Shown in pieces: positions 13,045 through 25,370 of a DNA stretch of 64,000 bases. The first letter of the stretch is position 1. Each line of letters begins with the position of its first letter. The notes below the pieces were generated by a model. That model saw nothing but the letters and a program-made list of their open reading frames with translations, ran no database searches and was not told the origin of the DNA. The translations under genes were made by a program, and so were the position numbers. This DNA is from Symbiodinium kawagutii (taxonomy: Eukaryota; Sar; Dinophyceae; Suessiales; Symbiodiniaceae): assembly GCA_009767595.1 (NCBI GenBank), contig VSDK01022006.1, positions 99,404 through 163,403 on the forward strand, read 5' to 3'.

Positions 13045-13220
13045 ATCGAAGCCTAAGCATTGCATCCTCCCGCAGCCGCTTCCCCACGGTGTCCAGGCAC
13101 GTTCGCCGTGCACCCCGCCCTCCAAGCGCCTTCCAAACGATGGATCCAACAGTGCGGCGCAGGCGCCGCTGCCAGGGATGCCCAATGGATGGCACAAGTT
13201 GAGTAGCCGAGACTTGGTGA
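13045..13220 (-). CDS. Candidate exon VPSIGHPWQRRLRRTVGSIV
   Basis: Minus frame about 70% GC3: VPSIGHPWQRRLRRTVGSIV, ALGGRGARRTCLDTVGKRL, REDAML, ending near TTAG|GC. Basic; no domain recognised. Flanked by TGGTTAAT filler and a TA-rich tract. Confidence 0.35.
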
Positions 13221-13964
13221 CGAATTGGTGGATTGTTTAAGTAGTTAATAACAATGGTTAATAAATTGGTTAATGAAATGTTCATATATTCATATATATG
13301 TATAACCACATTGTCATTAACCAATGAAATGTTCATAACATATGTATAATACATATATATATATATGTTCATATATTCATATAGTGGTTGCAATTTGTTG
13401 GTCCAAGTATACTGGTTGGGCAGTGCCTGATAGAATGATCCAGCAGTTGATAAACCACCACTATTGCTACTATGAATAGATGATGATTCACTAATATGGG
13501 GGGTCTTGACATGGATTTCCGGTTACTTCCGGTAAATCGGATGTGTGCCGGCTGTTTTTTGTGGAGTTCATCACCAATTCAGAAGGGGACGATCATCAAG
13601 TCATTGGATGACCACTACCTACATTGACGCTTGGACCTTGACGTAGTTGGGTTCCAATTGAGTAGATCCCCAGGGGTGCGGTTCCGGGTTGGACCAGTTC
13701 GAGGGCAGTTGTGTTCCCTGCTGATGGTGACATCCTACTTTTCTGCTAGGGAAACACGGATTCACCATCATGAACCAACAGGACCATTCATCAATCATGC
13801 GGATGGTTCATGATCATTCTTGATGGTTCGTGATGCTTCATGTTCGACGATATTGAACCTTAGAATTAGCTACTACATCATCCTCACCAAACCAACCACA
13901 CCACCAACCGGTATTGATGTAAGTAGTGATTTATCAAAAACACCAACTACCACTGCTTTTACTA

Positions 13965-14043
13965 CTTCTACCACTACTATTGCCACCACATGCCACCACC
14001 ACCACCACCACCACCACTACCATTACCACTACCACTACAACTG

Positions 14044-14076
<33 letters not shown>

Positions 14077-14297
14077 AACTATTACTACTACTATTATCAT
14101 TGTTATTATTTCTACTATAATTACTATTACTATTATTACTAATATTATTACTACTACTATTATTATTACTATTGTTATTCCTACCATTATTATTATTACT
14201 ATTATTATTATTACGACTATTATTACTACTATTATTACTACTACTACTATTATTACTACTACTACTACTACTATTACTACTACTACTACTATTACTA

Positions 14298-14351
<54 letters not shown>

Positions 14352-14442
14352 TTACTACTACTACTATTACTACTACTACTACTACTACTACTATTACTAC
14401 TACTACTACTACTACTACTATTACTACTACTACTACTACTAT

Positions 14443-14486
<44 letters not shown>

Positions 14487-14513
14487 TTACTACTACTACT
14501 ACTACTACTACTG

Positions 14514-14562
<49 letters not shown>

Positions 14563-14664
14563 CATTGCTAGTACTACTACTACTACTACTACTATTACTA
14601 CTACTATTACTATTACTACTACTACTACCACAATCACTACTACTACTATTACTACTACTACTAT

Positions 14665-14708
<44 letters not shown>

Positions 14709-14841
14709 TTACTACTACTACTATTACTATTACTACTACTACTACTATTACTACTACTATTACTATTACTACTACTACTACCACAATCACTACTACTACT
14801 ATTACTACTACTACTATTACTATTACTACTACTACTACTAT

Positions 14842-14897
<56 letters not shown>

Positions 14898-14898
14898 G

Positions 14899-14931
<33 letters not shown>

Positions 14932-14955
14932 GATTATTACTACTGCTACTGCTAA
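13965..14955 (+). repeat. Roughly 1 kb ACT/ATT trinucleotide repeat
   Basis: Begins with CCACCACCAC, becomes ATT/ACT mixture, then long ACT runs with interspersed ATT; the block CCACAATCACTACTACT occurs twice (14628 and 14782), showing internal segmental duplication. Poly-Leu, poly-Ser and poly-Val frames here are artefacts. Confidence 0.95.
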
Positions 14956-15274
14956 GTGTGAACATTGAAAAATATTCATTGGACTTTCAGAATTATCATA
15001 ATGACCTAGTGATATCAGCGATCAGCAGCTAGATGGTTGTCAATGATCCAGTCTCAGCTGGTTGGCTCTGCTAGGCAGCGACGCCAGCGCCCACCCCGTG
15101 CTCTCCACAGGACCGGTGTCCGGATCAGGATGGGTAGCGACAAGAATTGCAGTTGATACTGATTGAATTTGAGGATGAGTAAATATCAGCCATGGTCAAT
15201 GGTGAACAGAAATACATACATAGATTATATATACCAACCTGCTATACATACAAATGTGTAAGAAACATGCCGAG

Positions 15275-15466
15275 CTAGTGGAATGAAGATGTCACCCACC
15301 AAAACGAGGGCAAGCGCTCTGCCCACAGGTTCCCGCCCAGCTATTTGCTGGATAGTGAACCGGTCAACAGTTGTCAGAAACTGCCCGGCTCCTAACGTAC
15401 GAGGTACTCTCCCAAAATCCAACAGGGGACGGTGGGTCTGACCTCTCAACGAAGCATTTGTGAAGA
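15275..15466 (-). CDS. Candidate exon MIFTNASLRGQTHRPLLDFG
   Basis: CTTGGTCAG|GATGATC opens a minus frame: MIFTNASLRGQTHRPLLDFG, FLTTVDRFTIQQIAGREP, ALALVLVGDIFIPLARHV. Natural composition but only about 56% GC3; the donor is not clear. Confidence 0.33.
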
Positions 15467-15820
15467 TCATCCTGACCAAGATGTTTGTAGAATGGTCAAG
15501 GATTGCTTGTTGATGGTTACAAAATTGTCAATCTATGATCAATCTATGGTTGATCATGGCTATTGCTTAATAATAAACATGGTTATGCCTAGTCAAGGGT
15601 GAGGATGGTGATAGTCAACAGTGGCCAACAACGGTGAACAGCTAGGTTATCAGAGGACGACGGGGTGAGCTGACCTTCGGATGGTTTGCTTGGCATTCAT
15701 TGAGTTACTGATACACTGCATGGGCTTCCGGCATTGGACGGTAATGGTCCTGGATCATTTGCTGCGCCAGTTGTTCAGTCCGGCACTTTCGAACCGGTAT
15801 GAAAGATATATCAACACATA

Positions 15821-15922
15821 TGTGGGTTTCTCAAAACAGGGAACCCTAAAAATGGTGGGTTTATTGCTACACCTGTTAACAAAGGATGATTTACGGTTAC
15901 TCCTATGACTTGAGAAACACGC
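15821..15922 (-). mobile_element. Family A inverted-repeat element
   Basis: TGTGGGTTTCTCAAAACAGGG at the left and ACTTGAGAAACACGC at the right are inverted. The interior (GTGGGTTTATTGCTAC) is the reverse complement of the interior of the 27271 copy, so the element is inverted relative to it. Confidence 0.7.
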
Positions 15923-15973
15923 ATACGTGGGTGTTTGCGTGTGCTGTTGGGATAGCTATGCTTGTACCTGTAG

Positions 15974-16091
15974 AAAACTGCTGAAATCTCATGAGGTTGC
16001 CCTGCCGCAGGTCGTATCACATCGCCGCAGTTCTTCGCAACGCGCCGCCGTTGGTGGCCCAGAGGAGGAGTCGCGGCTGGTGCTCCAGGAG
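15974..16091 (+). CDS. Candidate internal exon KLLKSHEVALPQVVSHRRSS
   Basis: Acceptor TTGTACCTGTAG| and consensus donor CAGGAG|GTAACG enclose 118 nt reading KLLKSHEVALPQVVSHRRSS, AAVGGPEEESRLVLQE. Just downstream of a family A element (15821-15922). The antisense frame is also GC3-rich. Confidence 0.38.
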
Positions 16092-16462
16092 GTAACGTGA
16101 ATAGTGTTGGGCCACGACATCCGTGAGTCAAACATTGTTGAGATAATTCTTGCGGGTGACAGTAAGATGTAAGTAAACAAGATTAGATAACTATGAATCT
16201 ATGACAAGAAAGTTATTTCTGTACGTACAGTAACCATATTGTACATTGGATATTGACTACTGACTGATGATCCTTACCAACCAATTGTGCATAATGATTG
16301 TTGCCAAGGAGTCCCACATGGTTAATGATTGGTTTGGTTTTCATCACGGGATCATTTAGCTAACCCTTGGTTCCATGTCATTGTTATAACCATTATTAAC
16401 AATTGTAATATTCAACATTATTCACGACCATTATTTTTGGTTCAACTATAGCAGTTGTCTAT

Positions 16463-16568
16463 ATGGGTGTTTCTCAAAATAGGGGTACCCCCTAATCATC
16501 CAATATCACATCAATCATTTGTAGCAATAAACCAACCACTTTTGAGGCTCCCAACATTGAGAAACAAC
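16463..16568 (+). mobile_element. Family A inverted-repeat element
   Basis: GGTGTTTCTCAAAATAGGGG to ACATTGAGAAAC, with the shared interior GTAGCAATAAACCAACCA. It is followed at once by a family B end (16570-16632). Confidence 0.75.
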
Positions 16569-16569
16569 C

Positions 16570-16632
16570 AGATTGTTGGTTATCATCTCTCATTATTGGT
16601 TGGTTAATATTAACCCATAGCCATATTGACTC
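16570..16632 (+). mobile_element. Family B partial element
   Basis: ATTATTGGTTGGTTAATA then TTAACCCATAGCCATATTG; same right terminus as at 34 kb and 63.1 kb. Directly joined to a family A copy. Confidence 0.55.
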
Positions 16633-17158
16633 ATATTTATCATGGGTCATTATTTGGATGTGCTTGGGTCAGCGCCAGGGGACTTTCGCAGAATGAACTC
16701 CTGAAGCAGTCACCATGGTGCAACTCTCCTCGTTGGCTTCATGTGTTAGGCCATACTTGTTGATTATTTTCTGTATCATTGACATTAATTGACTAATACT
16801 GTATTTTTGGATGATCAGGTTGATATTTGTTTCAGCTGGTCGCAGGGTCGGGTGAAGTATCAACATTTAACAACATGCCGTTGTTTGAAGATCATGATTG
16901 GATGAACAGACCTTCATACGTCACCTTGGGAATATTCCACCCTTCAGGTCGTGTCCAGAGTACAATAGATAGAGTGGTAGCAGTAGCAACGTCATACGTG
17001 ATGTGTTCATATGTTTTTTCATGAATACATGTAGCGTTGTGTTTACATCTAAAACATTCTAAAACCATCCAAGTTTTGATCCACTATCTTCCCTCCATCT
17101 TCCATATGTACATCATTACTGCAACCAATTTACGGATGATGGTCCATTTTTTGAATAA

Positions 17159-17513
17159 TTGATGACCAACCTGATCCCCTCCATTCCTGGCGGCCGCCTT
17201 CAGGTGCAGGCAGCCCCAGATCGGTCACGAAGATGCGGCTCCGTGCAGGCCGAGCCATGGCGAGCCTATCAAAGCTGCTGCAACCAGGGGATAGACACAA
17301 CCAGGGTAGTTCTTCCCAGGCTGTTGAGCCACAAAGCTCAGGCTGAGCTCCTGAAGGATCCAGTCCTTGATCGCGTTTTGCTATTCGAATGTCAGCTAAA
17401 CGGTGTATTTGACATCTCCAAGTTTTGTTTTTCCCTGCAAATGATCAGCTTTGGGAGATTTGGGGCTATGCGTGTGCCATGTTCTGACGTATTTTGTGAA
17501 ATGGCGATGACCC

Positions 17514-17550
<37 letters not shown>

Positions 17551-17635
17551 GCATCAACAGCAACAAATGGAGATAGATATCGTATCCAACAAAGTGCGTG
17601 CGATTAACAAAACAGGAGGTGCACAATTGGGGTAG
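17159..17635 (+). CDS. 158-codon reading frame with polyglutamine run
   Basis: Complete frame from ATG to TAG. A soluble region (LLSHKAQAELLKDPVLDRVL) is followed by 13 CAA glutamines, His, and four more Gln. Longer than chance for this filler, but the CAA repeat keeps any frame open for part of it. Could be one exon of a larger gene or spurious. No domain recognised. Confidence 0.33.
17517..17570 (+). repeat. CAA repeat
   Basis: Thirteen CAA codons with CAT and CAG interruptions inside the 17159 reading frame. Confidence 0.9.
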
Positions 17636-18375
17636 GAACCAAAAAATAACTTGGCTGGTTAACCGGCTGGTTAATGGTTGATCATAGGGGATAATAACCA
17701 ACAATAGTAGTGGATATACCAACAAATTGCACAACGAAATGCAATGGGACGTTCATCGTTTGAGATTGCCAAACCACGGGCTGGCATCTCCACATAGCAA
17801 CGTCTCAAATGAGCCCTTTAATACTGCTAAAACGATGTGTTATTTGTGGATCTTTCCGGGGAAATCAATGTCTGAATCGTATTAGATACACGAGGATACA
17901 ATCTTCAGTCTTCAGTATCCATCACATGTTTTCAAGCACTGGGTGGAGATTACGAACTTCTTGTGATTGTTGGTGACGCATGTGTGTGTGTGTGATCAAG
18001 CTGATGCCATATTTGATCTCAGATAGCTGAGGATCCCATTAGCACGCCTTTTTCAGTCCGATCATCTCTTTGCCAACTGGCTGGGCCAGTAGCATACTCT
18101 TGAATTCCAGGTTTTTTGATTGAAGATGCTCACTGTTGTGTAGTTTTGGCGATTCTATCCTGATATTTATTCACTTGTGCACAATTTGTTGATTTGTCAT
18201 ACGGCGCTGTCCACAACTTGAGATACCTCCACATCCTGCTCAAGAAATCATAGATTTTCCCACAAATCATAGATTTCGACCAGAAGTCAATGATTCTTTA
18301 CCCCAAAAGTGATCGAATTCCAGCAAGCCAAGCCGTTTGCACAGCCAATGCCGATCGTTGACCTCGCCCGGCCAG

Positions 18376-18545
18376 GCGGCCCGGAGAGAAGTCGCCACGC
18401 CTGCCAGCAAGATGCCGCCCCACGAGCGCCGTCGGGCATTGGAGATGAGGCAACGACTCAGCGACAAATGGAGCGTTTTCGGCCCAACATGGACCCACCA
18501 TGGACCCACTATGGACCTCAGTTGGCGACCATGGCCGCAGTATAA
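18376..18545 (+). CDS. Candidate exon AARREVATPASKMPPHERRR
   Basis: After CGCCCGGCCAG| the frame reads AARREVATPASKMPPHERRR, ALEMRQRLSDKWSVFGPTW, with about 74% GC3; it stays open to 18621. Two other frames and the minus strand are open too, as expected for a GC-rich island. Function unknown. Confidence 0.42.
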
Positions 18546-19578
18546 AGCCAAAATCAAACTGAGCTTGCGAGCGACTAGTCTTGACAGCCATTCTCCTTTT
18601 AGCCTGAGCCCCTGCTATTGAGGAAGGATGTGTTTCTTCTTCAGTTTCTTCTACTGTTTCTTGTTTTTGGATGATGATCATACTGTTTGGCCCATATGAT
18701 CACGGGCCGTGCAACTTTATACAGAGGATTTGTGTGTGGTGGTGTCTCTTTCACTCGGTCATATCCCAGAGACTTACGTTGTTGCTGGACGGAAAAGCCT
18801 CCAAAATGATCTAAACATACCCAGAAATATGACATGGTTTCTCCAGTTTGTTGCCACTATAAACCGGCACTTCGCATGAGCAGTTCTGAGGAGGGTCACT
18901 GGAGGTTTACCCATGCTTTGTAGACTCTTGGGACCTCTACACAAGTAAGTTACAAAAACTATACTGGCTTATATTATGTTCCAACTGAAAGCTATGGGTG
19001 TTTTACCCCCATTTGCTGCTTGCTATACGATCAATCCATACCAATCATCCAACTGATAGTCCCAGTTATCATCTACAACATCCTCATGGTTCTTGCGTTT
19101 TGTACCCACTATCACTGCTTGGTAATCTATATCATCCAGCCGTTGGCTGTATCTACTGTGGGATCCACTGTGTGGTGCATCCATTCTTCAAGGAATTGAT
19201 ACCTATTGGCTGCTGATACGGATCGAACCGAACGGGTTTGTTATTCACTAAAATGGATTGAAGTATCCATTATCATCAGGATCAGGATCATCCTGTATCA
19301 AAACTGCTTCTTCAGATTATGATCCAGTATCATTGCTTATCAACTAAAATGGATTGAAACCGCCACGCCGATGATTGTGACCAGGTCCAAGAATGACAAT
19401 CACCACTAGCCCTAACAATAAATTGTGTCAAGGGGTTATCATGAACCAGTGGTTTTCATTGGTTGTACCACGATGATGTAAGATCTTTGTTGGGTGTGCC
19501 ACTATTTCATGGGTTCTACCACTATTGGTTACCACTTCTTCACCCTTCTGAATTGCTGCTTCTGCCTATTCGTCGCAG

Positions 19579-19662
19579 CGGCCGCGCAGGTCGACTCCTC
19601 CAACAAAAACCACGAAGGATGGGAAGATGCCGAGGCTTCGGGGCTGCAACGAGCCGCGCCTG
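19579..19662 (+). CDS. Candidate 84-nt internal exon
   Basis: Bounded by TATTCGTCGCAG| and GCGCCTG|GTGAATG, exactly 28 codons long. Reads AAAQVDSSNKNHEGWEDA, then EASGLQRAAP. Hydrophilic; no domain recognised. Confidence 0.38.
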
Positions 19663-20961
19663 GTGAATGCCAATAGTGCTTGTAGTGGTTCAATGATTTA
19701 GATCATGGTTCATAAATAATCTAATGATGATTAATGGTTGGTAGTGGTTTAGAAGTGATGGTAACCACTACTAACCACTACTAACCATTTATTAAATGGT
19801 GAAGTGATGGTCAGTAGTGGTTTAGAACGGACTCAGAATGGTGGTTAATGGTTGATAGTGGTTCGTACGTTGTCAATGACGTTAGTAATGGTGAAGGGTT
19901 GTTTGTTCCGAGGGATGAAATGTAATATTAAGTGATAAAGATGGTACCCTGTGTGTGGAAACAATGGTTGGTACCCGCATTACTGAATGATTATGGTTGA
20001 CAGTCGTGATTCGCTTCCAATACTCGGATATATCTTTTTCCATTGCGGATAGGTCGTTATGAAGTTTAGAGTTGATGTAGTCATAGAGCTATAGGGACAG
20101 CGGACAATGGCCGGCAACCAACAACAACTCTAAACTTATTCATTGTGACTATGACCCACATGGGAGGAACAACCAACAAGTTATAGGGACTAACAGCAAC
20201 CAACAACAACCAGCAATCAATAGCGCCCAGTCGCCCTCGCATGGCCAGTGCACCACCGTTGGCCATGTTGGGACGGTTCAGGCCGCAGCCTAGATGGGCT
20301 TCTGTAGCTGGTGATTCTTGGGATCAAACCGCGTATTGGTACATAGGTGCTGTAGCTGCAAGCTTATGATTGTGAGTTTGGTTTTAGATGATTTTAGACG
20401 GTTTTAGATGGCAGTAGATGTTTTTAGATGGTTTTGCTATTAGCTTATGATTGTTACCTTATGATTCTTAGTTTTGAATCCATACTGCTATATCAACCCA
20501 TCTAACATCCTGCCATCAGGATCATGAATTGGTGATGACACAAACAGCCTTTGCTTGTGAACAATGTAGTATAGACCCCATGTCCAAGAGCCCATGAAAA
20601 CCTGGACATCAACATCTAACCGTGCCGCGTTTTCTTTGGCGCATAGTGGCGCTTCCCGGTGACTCAAACCCAAGATGAGGCCAGGTCATAGCATCCAGAT
20701 GGATCCAGACTTAGTTTCCTCAATCGGGTACCCAAATAGGGAAACCAATCACCCATCAGAAAATCATGATTTCACGAATGGAAACCAGTAGTTTTGGGGG
20801 GTTATGTTGTTATTGGTTTATTTTTTGGCACCCCCAAAATGGTGCCAGAAATGTTTTTGGGTGGGTCTCATCTCAGTGTTATTTTGGTGGGTCTTGGCAC
20901 CCAACTTCTCTGAGACCACCCACAACTTGAGACGCACCAAATCCTAACCCCCTGGGACCAG

Positions 20962-21095
20962 GGCGCTTTTTCGGTCCGAAAATCTGGGCCCAGTGCCTTG
21001 GCGCTCTTTGGCAGGGCTATCCAGCTGCCTTTCAGGGGCCGCTTCAATGGGGGGGCGTTCTTCCGGGGCTACCCGGAGTGCCCCAACCCAACGAT
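20962..21095 (+). CDS. Exon GAFSVRKSGPSALALFGRAI
   Basis: After CCCTGGGACCAG| the plus frame reads GAFSVRKSGPSALALFGRAI, QLPFRGRFNGGAFFRGYPEC with about 77% GC3. The minus strand is also open (ERPPIEAAPERQLDSPAKER) but less favoured. The donor is unclear near CCCAACG. Surroundings are noncoding filler. Function unknown. Confidence 0.45.
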
Positions 21096-21952
21096 AGTGT
21101 GATTTGTTTAGTCCTTCTTCATATTTTGGTATACTTGTTTGTTTGCTTAGACCCAAGAACCTATAGTTATATTTGTACTTTCAATTATATATGTATATAT
21201 GGATATGTTTATATGCTGAAGCTTGCAAATTCTTACCCACTAGACGACTATTTACCATTGTGACCATTCGTATTACTACCCAGATTTGAGTCCAATAGCA
21301 ACTGCGAAGCGACCCGTGCCACTGCTGGTAGGCTGGCAATAGTCTAGCATGGATTCTTTCCCCACATGACCGAAACCCCATGGATGGTAACGAGTTGGTA
21401 GCTGTGGCAAGCTCAACCTTGATGGTGGTACCTACTAAGCATCCAAGTTCATAGCCATTGTTCATAGGGCAAACAGCAGGGACTTGGAGGCCATTTTGGA
21501 CAAACTCAATTGGTCAATTACTTAGGTTCTTAGAGATTGCCCTATCAATAGCTGAGGTCCGTCCATGTTCATAGAGTTTACAAACCTCCATAGCTATAGG
21601 ATCCATACATTTTCATAGAGATGATTCACTATGGCCATTTGTGGCTAGAGATCTGAAGGCCAAGTGCAGGTTTGGGTCCAAAACATTTGACTTTTGTTAC
21701 TTTTCAGGAATGTGGCAATAGCTGTTCCAATGTGGGCCCCCCCAATTATAATGTGATTTACGGAGCCACTTGACTATACTTATATCTACCATTTGCCTGG
21801 TAGTTACCCTAGAACCTAGCTTGTTAGTAACATAAGCCTACACTTATAATCCTAGTTATGGTCGATTATAGGATAGTTCTAACCGCAGTTATTTGTAACT
21901 ATATCTACCATAGCTGGTGAATCGAGGCGCATCTTTTAGGGGACTTGGCTTT

Positions 21953-22055
21953 TGCTCCATCAGCTGGACCCCAAGGACTCCCGTCGCCGTGCTTCGCACT
22001 GCGGGCCCAAATCTGTGGATCGAACGCAGCTAGAGTCCGCGGCTCAATGCTTGGG
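21953..22055 (+). CDS. Exon-like block before the tetranucleotide array
   Basis: Plus reads HQLDPKDSRRRASHCGPKS, then VDRTQLESAAQCLG, about 69% GC3, and runs into the ATGT repeat, which must be intron or UTR if this is an exon. No domain recognised. Confidence 0.38.
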
Positions 22056-22181
22056 GGATGGATGTATGGATGGATGTATGGATGTATGTATGGATGTATG
22101 GATGATTATGTATGTATGTATGTATGTATGTATGTATGTATGTATGTATGTATGTATGTATGTATGTATGTATGTATGTAT
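22056..22181 (+). repeat. ATGT tetranucleotide array
   Basis: Pure ATGT repeat running into the assembly gap. Confidence 0.95.
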
Positions 22182-22702
22182 NNNNNNNNNNNNNNNNNNN
22201 NNNNNNNNNNNNNNNNNNNNNNNNNNNNNNNNNNNNNNNNNNNNNNNNNNNNNNNNNNNNNNNNNNNNNNNNNNNNNNNNNNNNNNNNNNNNNNNNNNNN
22301 NNNNNNNNNNNNNNNNNNNNNNNNNNNNNNNNNNNNNNNNNNNNNNNNNNNNNNNNNNNNNNNNNNNNNNNNNNNNNNNNNNNNNNNNNNNNNNNNNNNN
22401 NNNNNNNNNNNNNNNNNNNNNNNNNNNNNNNNNNNNNNNNNNNNNNNNNNNNNNNNNNNNNNNNNNNNNNNNNNNNNNNNNNNNNNNNNNNNNNNNNNNN
22501 NNNNNNNNNNNNNNNNNNNNNNNNNNNNNNNNNNNNNNNNNNNNNNNNNNNNNNNNNNNNNNNNNNNNNNNNNNNNNNNNNNNNNNNNNNNNNNNNNNNN
22601 NNNNNNNNNNNNNNNNNNNNNNNNNNNNNNNNNNNNNNNNNNNNNNNNNNNNNNNNNNNNNNNNNNNNNNNNNNNNNNNNNNNNNNNNNNNNNNNNNNNN
22701 NN
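22182..22702. other. Assembly gap, 521 N
   Basis: Flanked by ATGT repeats on one side and GATG repeats on the other, so the gap is an unresolved array whose unit changes within it. Confidence 0.98.
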
Positions 22703-22872
22703 GATGGATGGATGGATGGATGGATGGATGGATGGATGGATGGATGGATGGATGGATGGATGGATGGATGGATGGATGTATGGATGTATGGATGTATGGA
22801 TATATGGATATATGGATATATGGATGGACGGATGGATGGACGGACGGATGGATGGATGGACTCATGGATGCA
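22703..22872 (+). repeat. GATG tetranucleotide array
   Basis: GATG units, then GATGTATG and GATATATG variants at the far end. Confidence 0.95.
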
Positions 22873-24910
22873 TGGATCAATGCCTGATTGGTAGGTTGAT
22901 TGCCGGTTGGTAGTTTGAAGCATTTTCATAGGTGTTGAAACCGCCGACCAGATTAAGTAACGAACCATCGGTGGATCGGCTGGCTGGCTGGATGGATGGG
23001 AGCATTTGAAGCAATCGTATTTGATTGGTGGGTGCACGATGGTGCACGTAGCATCTATTGTGTGTGTGTGTGTCAACCATATTAGCTATAACCGATTGAA
23101 GCTGTGTTTGGGACGCTGTCCGAACCAAGTAAAGTCTATTTACAGTACGCAAAATAATGTGCCAACCCTTGCGAACAAAAGCTGACCATAGCTGACCATA
23201 GCTGACCAAGCTGACCATGATAATGATATCTACAACGCCATAGCAATAGCCGGGGAAACGACAACACAGCCCGGTGGCTAAAAACCTGAATTCACGAGTA
23301 CGCTTACCATTGAGAACTTTTTCTCTGTTGTAGATATAACCCTCCGACTCCACAGGGGGCCTGTTGATCTAGCCAAAGTTCTTGGCATTCTCTGCAGATG
23401 GTTTTCAGCACCTGGCAAAAACAGCTGGGAAGTTCACCGAAAGCATGCGAGCTACCACTAAAAAGGTCTAACCAAGGAACATGGAATAAGAATAAAACCC
23501 GCAAAACCGATGGCGTCCCTGTGTAACGAAGGCGTCCATTTTGGCTCTATTTCATTTTAGCGGTCCCTCATGTGAGTCTTTGAAGTAGATCAGAACCTCG
23601 GCTATCGCTATACCCCGGAGCATGTACTCGATCAAGTCACACTCTACGATTTGTAGTAGCCAATCATTCTTCGAAAAAGACACTGTAGGCACTACACCTA
23701 CTATCTTGATCTATTTTGCCATGCTGACCTATAGCTGTAGAGTGTGGGCCTTGGAATGCTCCCAACGCCAAACTGGCCTGAGGCAGGAGCATTATGATCG
23801 TGAGGCGGGAGATCACGCGGTGCAGATGATTTGCAGTTTTTGGGGTGATTCCTTCCAAAAGTTCACAAGAACCGGATGTTTGGGGTTGATACTAATAGTT
23901 CTCACTCATATGTCAGGGGTTATTGGATAATAGCACTGATACTTTTTTTGGGGTTGATACCAATTCTTGGGGTCAATACTAATCGTCAGAGAGTATTGGA
24001 TATTAGTACTCATACTTTTTTGGGGTGAATGCTAATATTTTTCACAGGGGTTGAAACCACCAAGCGGAATGGCTAGGAGACCATGGATGGATTCTTGCAC
24101 TATGACTTCTTTGGCATCACCAGGGGAAATTAGGGATCAGCATTGCCATGCACAGGGGAAGGGTGACCTTGGCTGGCCCAGCTATTGCAATTGCCAAGCC
24201 AGAAGTTGACATTGATTTGAGGGGGACAGAGCTTAGGCCGCTGTTTGAAATGAAGACACCGAATCAACTTGGATCCCAGGAAAAATAGGTTGGTTCCAGA
24301 CAAAGCCGTTTGTATCTTGTTCGCATGAGTATTGAGTATTGAAGAAGGCAAGGTTTGTGAGAGCCATAAAGTGCGGTATACTTTTGGTACGCGCTACCAA
24401 GAGGAAAGCACATGCTGCATATGCTTTAAAGGGCTCACTAGCTTTGATCCATGGCAGACAGAGGAACTAGGCACCGTAGACATTAGCAGCCAACTTGTTG
24501 TTTTATCCGGAAGTTATACATTCACGTACACTGCAATATCATGCAATACATTTATCAACAATATTTGGTTTACACAATCTTCAGCAATTATTTGTATAAT
24601 CATCCTATCTGTTTCAGCCATTCTATGTGTATTATCACCAAGTTGAACCAACATGTTCAGCCATGCAAACTTGTTTCAACTTGCTGTCCATTCTGAGATG
24701 TTCAGCTTCGAGGCTCCAGACCTGAGCAAGAGGTCAATCAAGTTGATGGACCGTGCGTAACATGGTGAGCCATTCAGAACACTGCAGCTGGTTGATGTGA
24801 TAGCAACATGGGTTAGCCATGAAATTCCTATCAACCATTGATGTGGGAGGTGGTTAGCTATGATTCATCCCGATCAACCACTGACCGAGATGGAGGTATG
24901 GTTGCAGCTG
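22873..24910. other. Noncoding with short local repeats
   Basis: Three to four copies of AGCTGACCAT at 23180-23218; GGGGTTGATACTAAT-like repeats at 23880-24040. No convincing exon. Confidence 0.45.
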
Positions 24911-24927
24911 GTTCCCCCTCTCTACAG

Positions 24928-25059
24928 CGTGGTGACCAGGCCTTGAAAGACTTGCAGGCAGAAAACCGCAGTCTGCGGGCGTTGGCGGAGAGGCTGGGAA
25001 CTTTCGTACCGGTGGTTGCATCGGGAACGAGCACAAACATGTTGCCCCTAAGCAGCTAG
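24928..25059 (+). CDS. Candidate terminal exon RGDQALKDLQAENRSLRALA
   Basis: A strong acceptor (TTCCCCCTCTCTACAG|CGT) starts an in-phase frame of 43 codons to TAG: RGDQALKDLQAENRSLRALA, ERLGTFVPVVASG. The first half is an amphipathic coiled-coil-like helix; GC3 about two thirds. No family assigned. Confidence 0.5.
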   Translation, partial: RGDQALKDLQAENRSLRALAERLGTFVPVVASGTSTNMLPLSS

Positions 25060-25099
25060 GCGAATGACCAGAGCTACTCAATATGACACACAGGTATGT

Positions 25100-25140
25100 C
25101 TCTTTATATTTATATTTATATTTATATATATATATATACA
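25100..25140 (+). repeat. TATATT/TA microsatellite
   Basis: TTTATATTTATATTTATA then TATATATA. Similar short TA runs occur at 27045-27095, 33418-33446, 35113-35128, 46766-46790 and 57730-57770. Confidence 0.85.
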
Positions 25141-25370
25141 TGCATCCATGTACAAGATTTCAGTTGTAGAAACACCTCAAATGATGAGAGGATCTTGGCA
25201 CGATGAGTCCATGGGTTCAATCGGCCATCCAGCTCATGTTTTTGCACAAAGGGACCTAGCAATGAGTTCTATTTGTTCTATAGAAATGCATGCAGATAAA
25301 GAACTCACATTCCAGGATTGTGATTGTAATTACTGTAAGTAATGCAGTCAGAGTTCTCAGAATGGGCCGT

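Noticed and set aside
13934-15032. Poly-Leu, poly-Ser and poly-Val frames of about 300 codons
   Set aside because: Trinucleotide repeat without stops; no unique coding sequence.
20713-20925. Possible further family A copy (TTTCCTCAATCGGGTACCC to TTCTCTGAGACCACC)
   Set aside because: Interior does not match and the ends are too diverged.
21945-23076. Frames of 260-350 codons with Met-Asp-Gly-Trp and Ile-His repeats
   Set aside because: They run through the tetranucleotide array and the gap.
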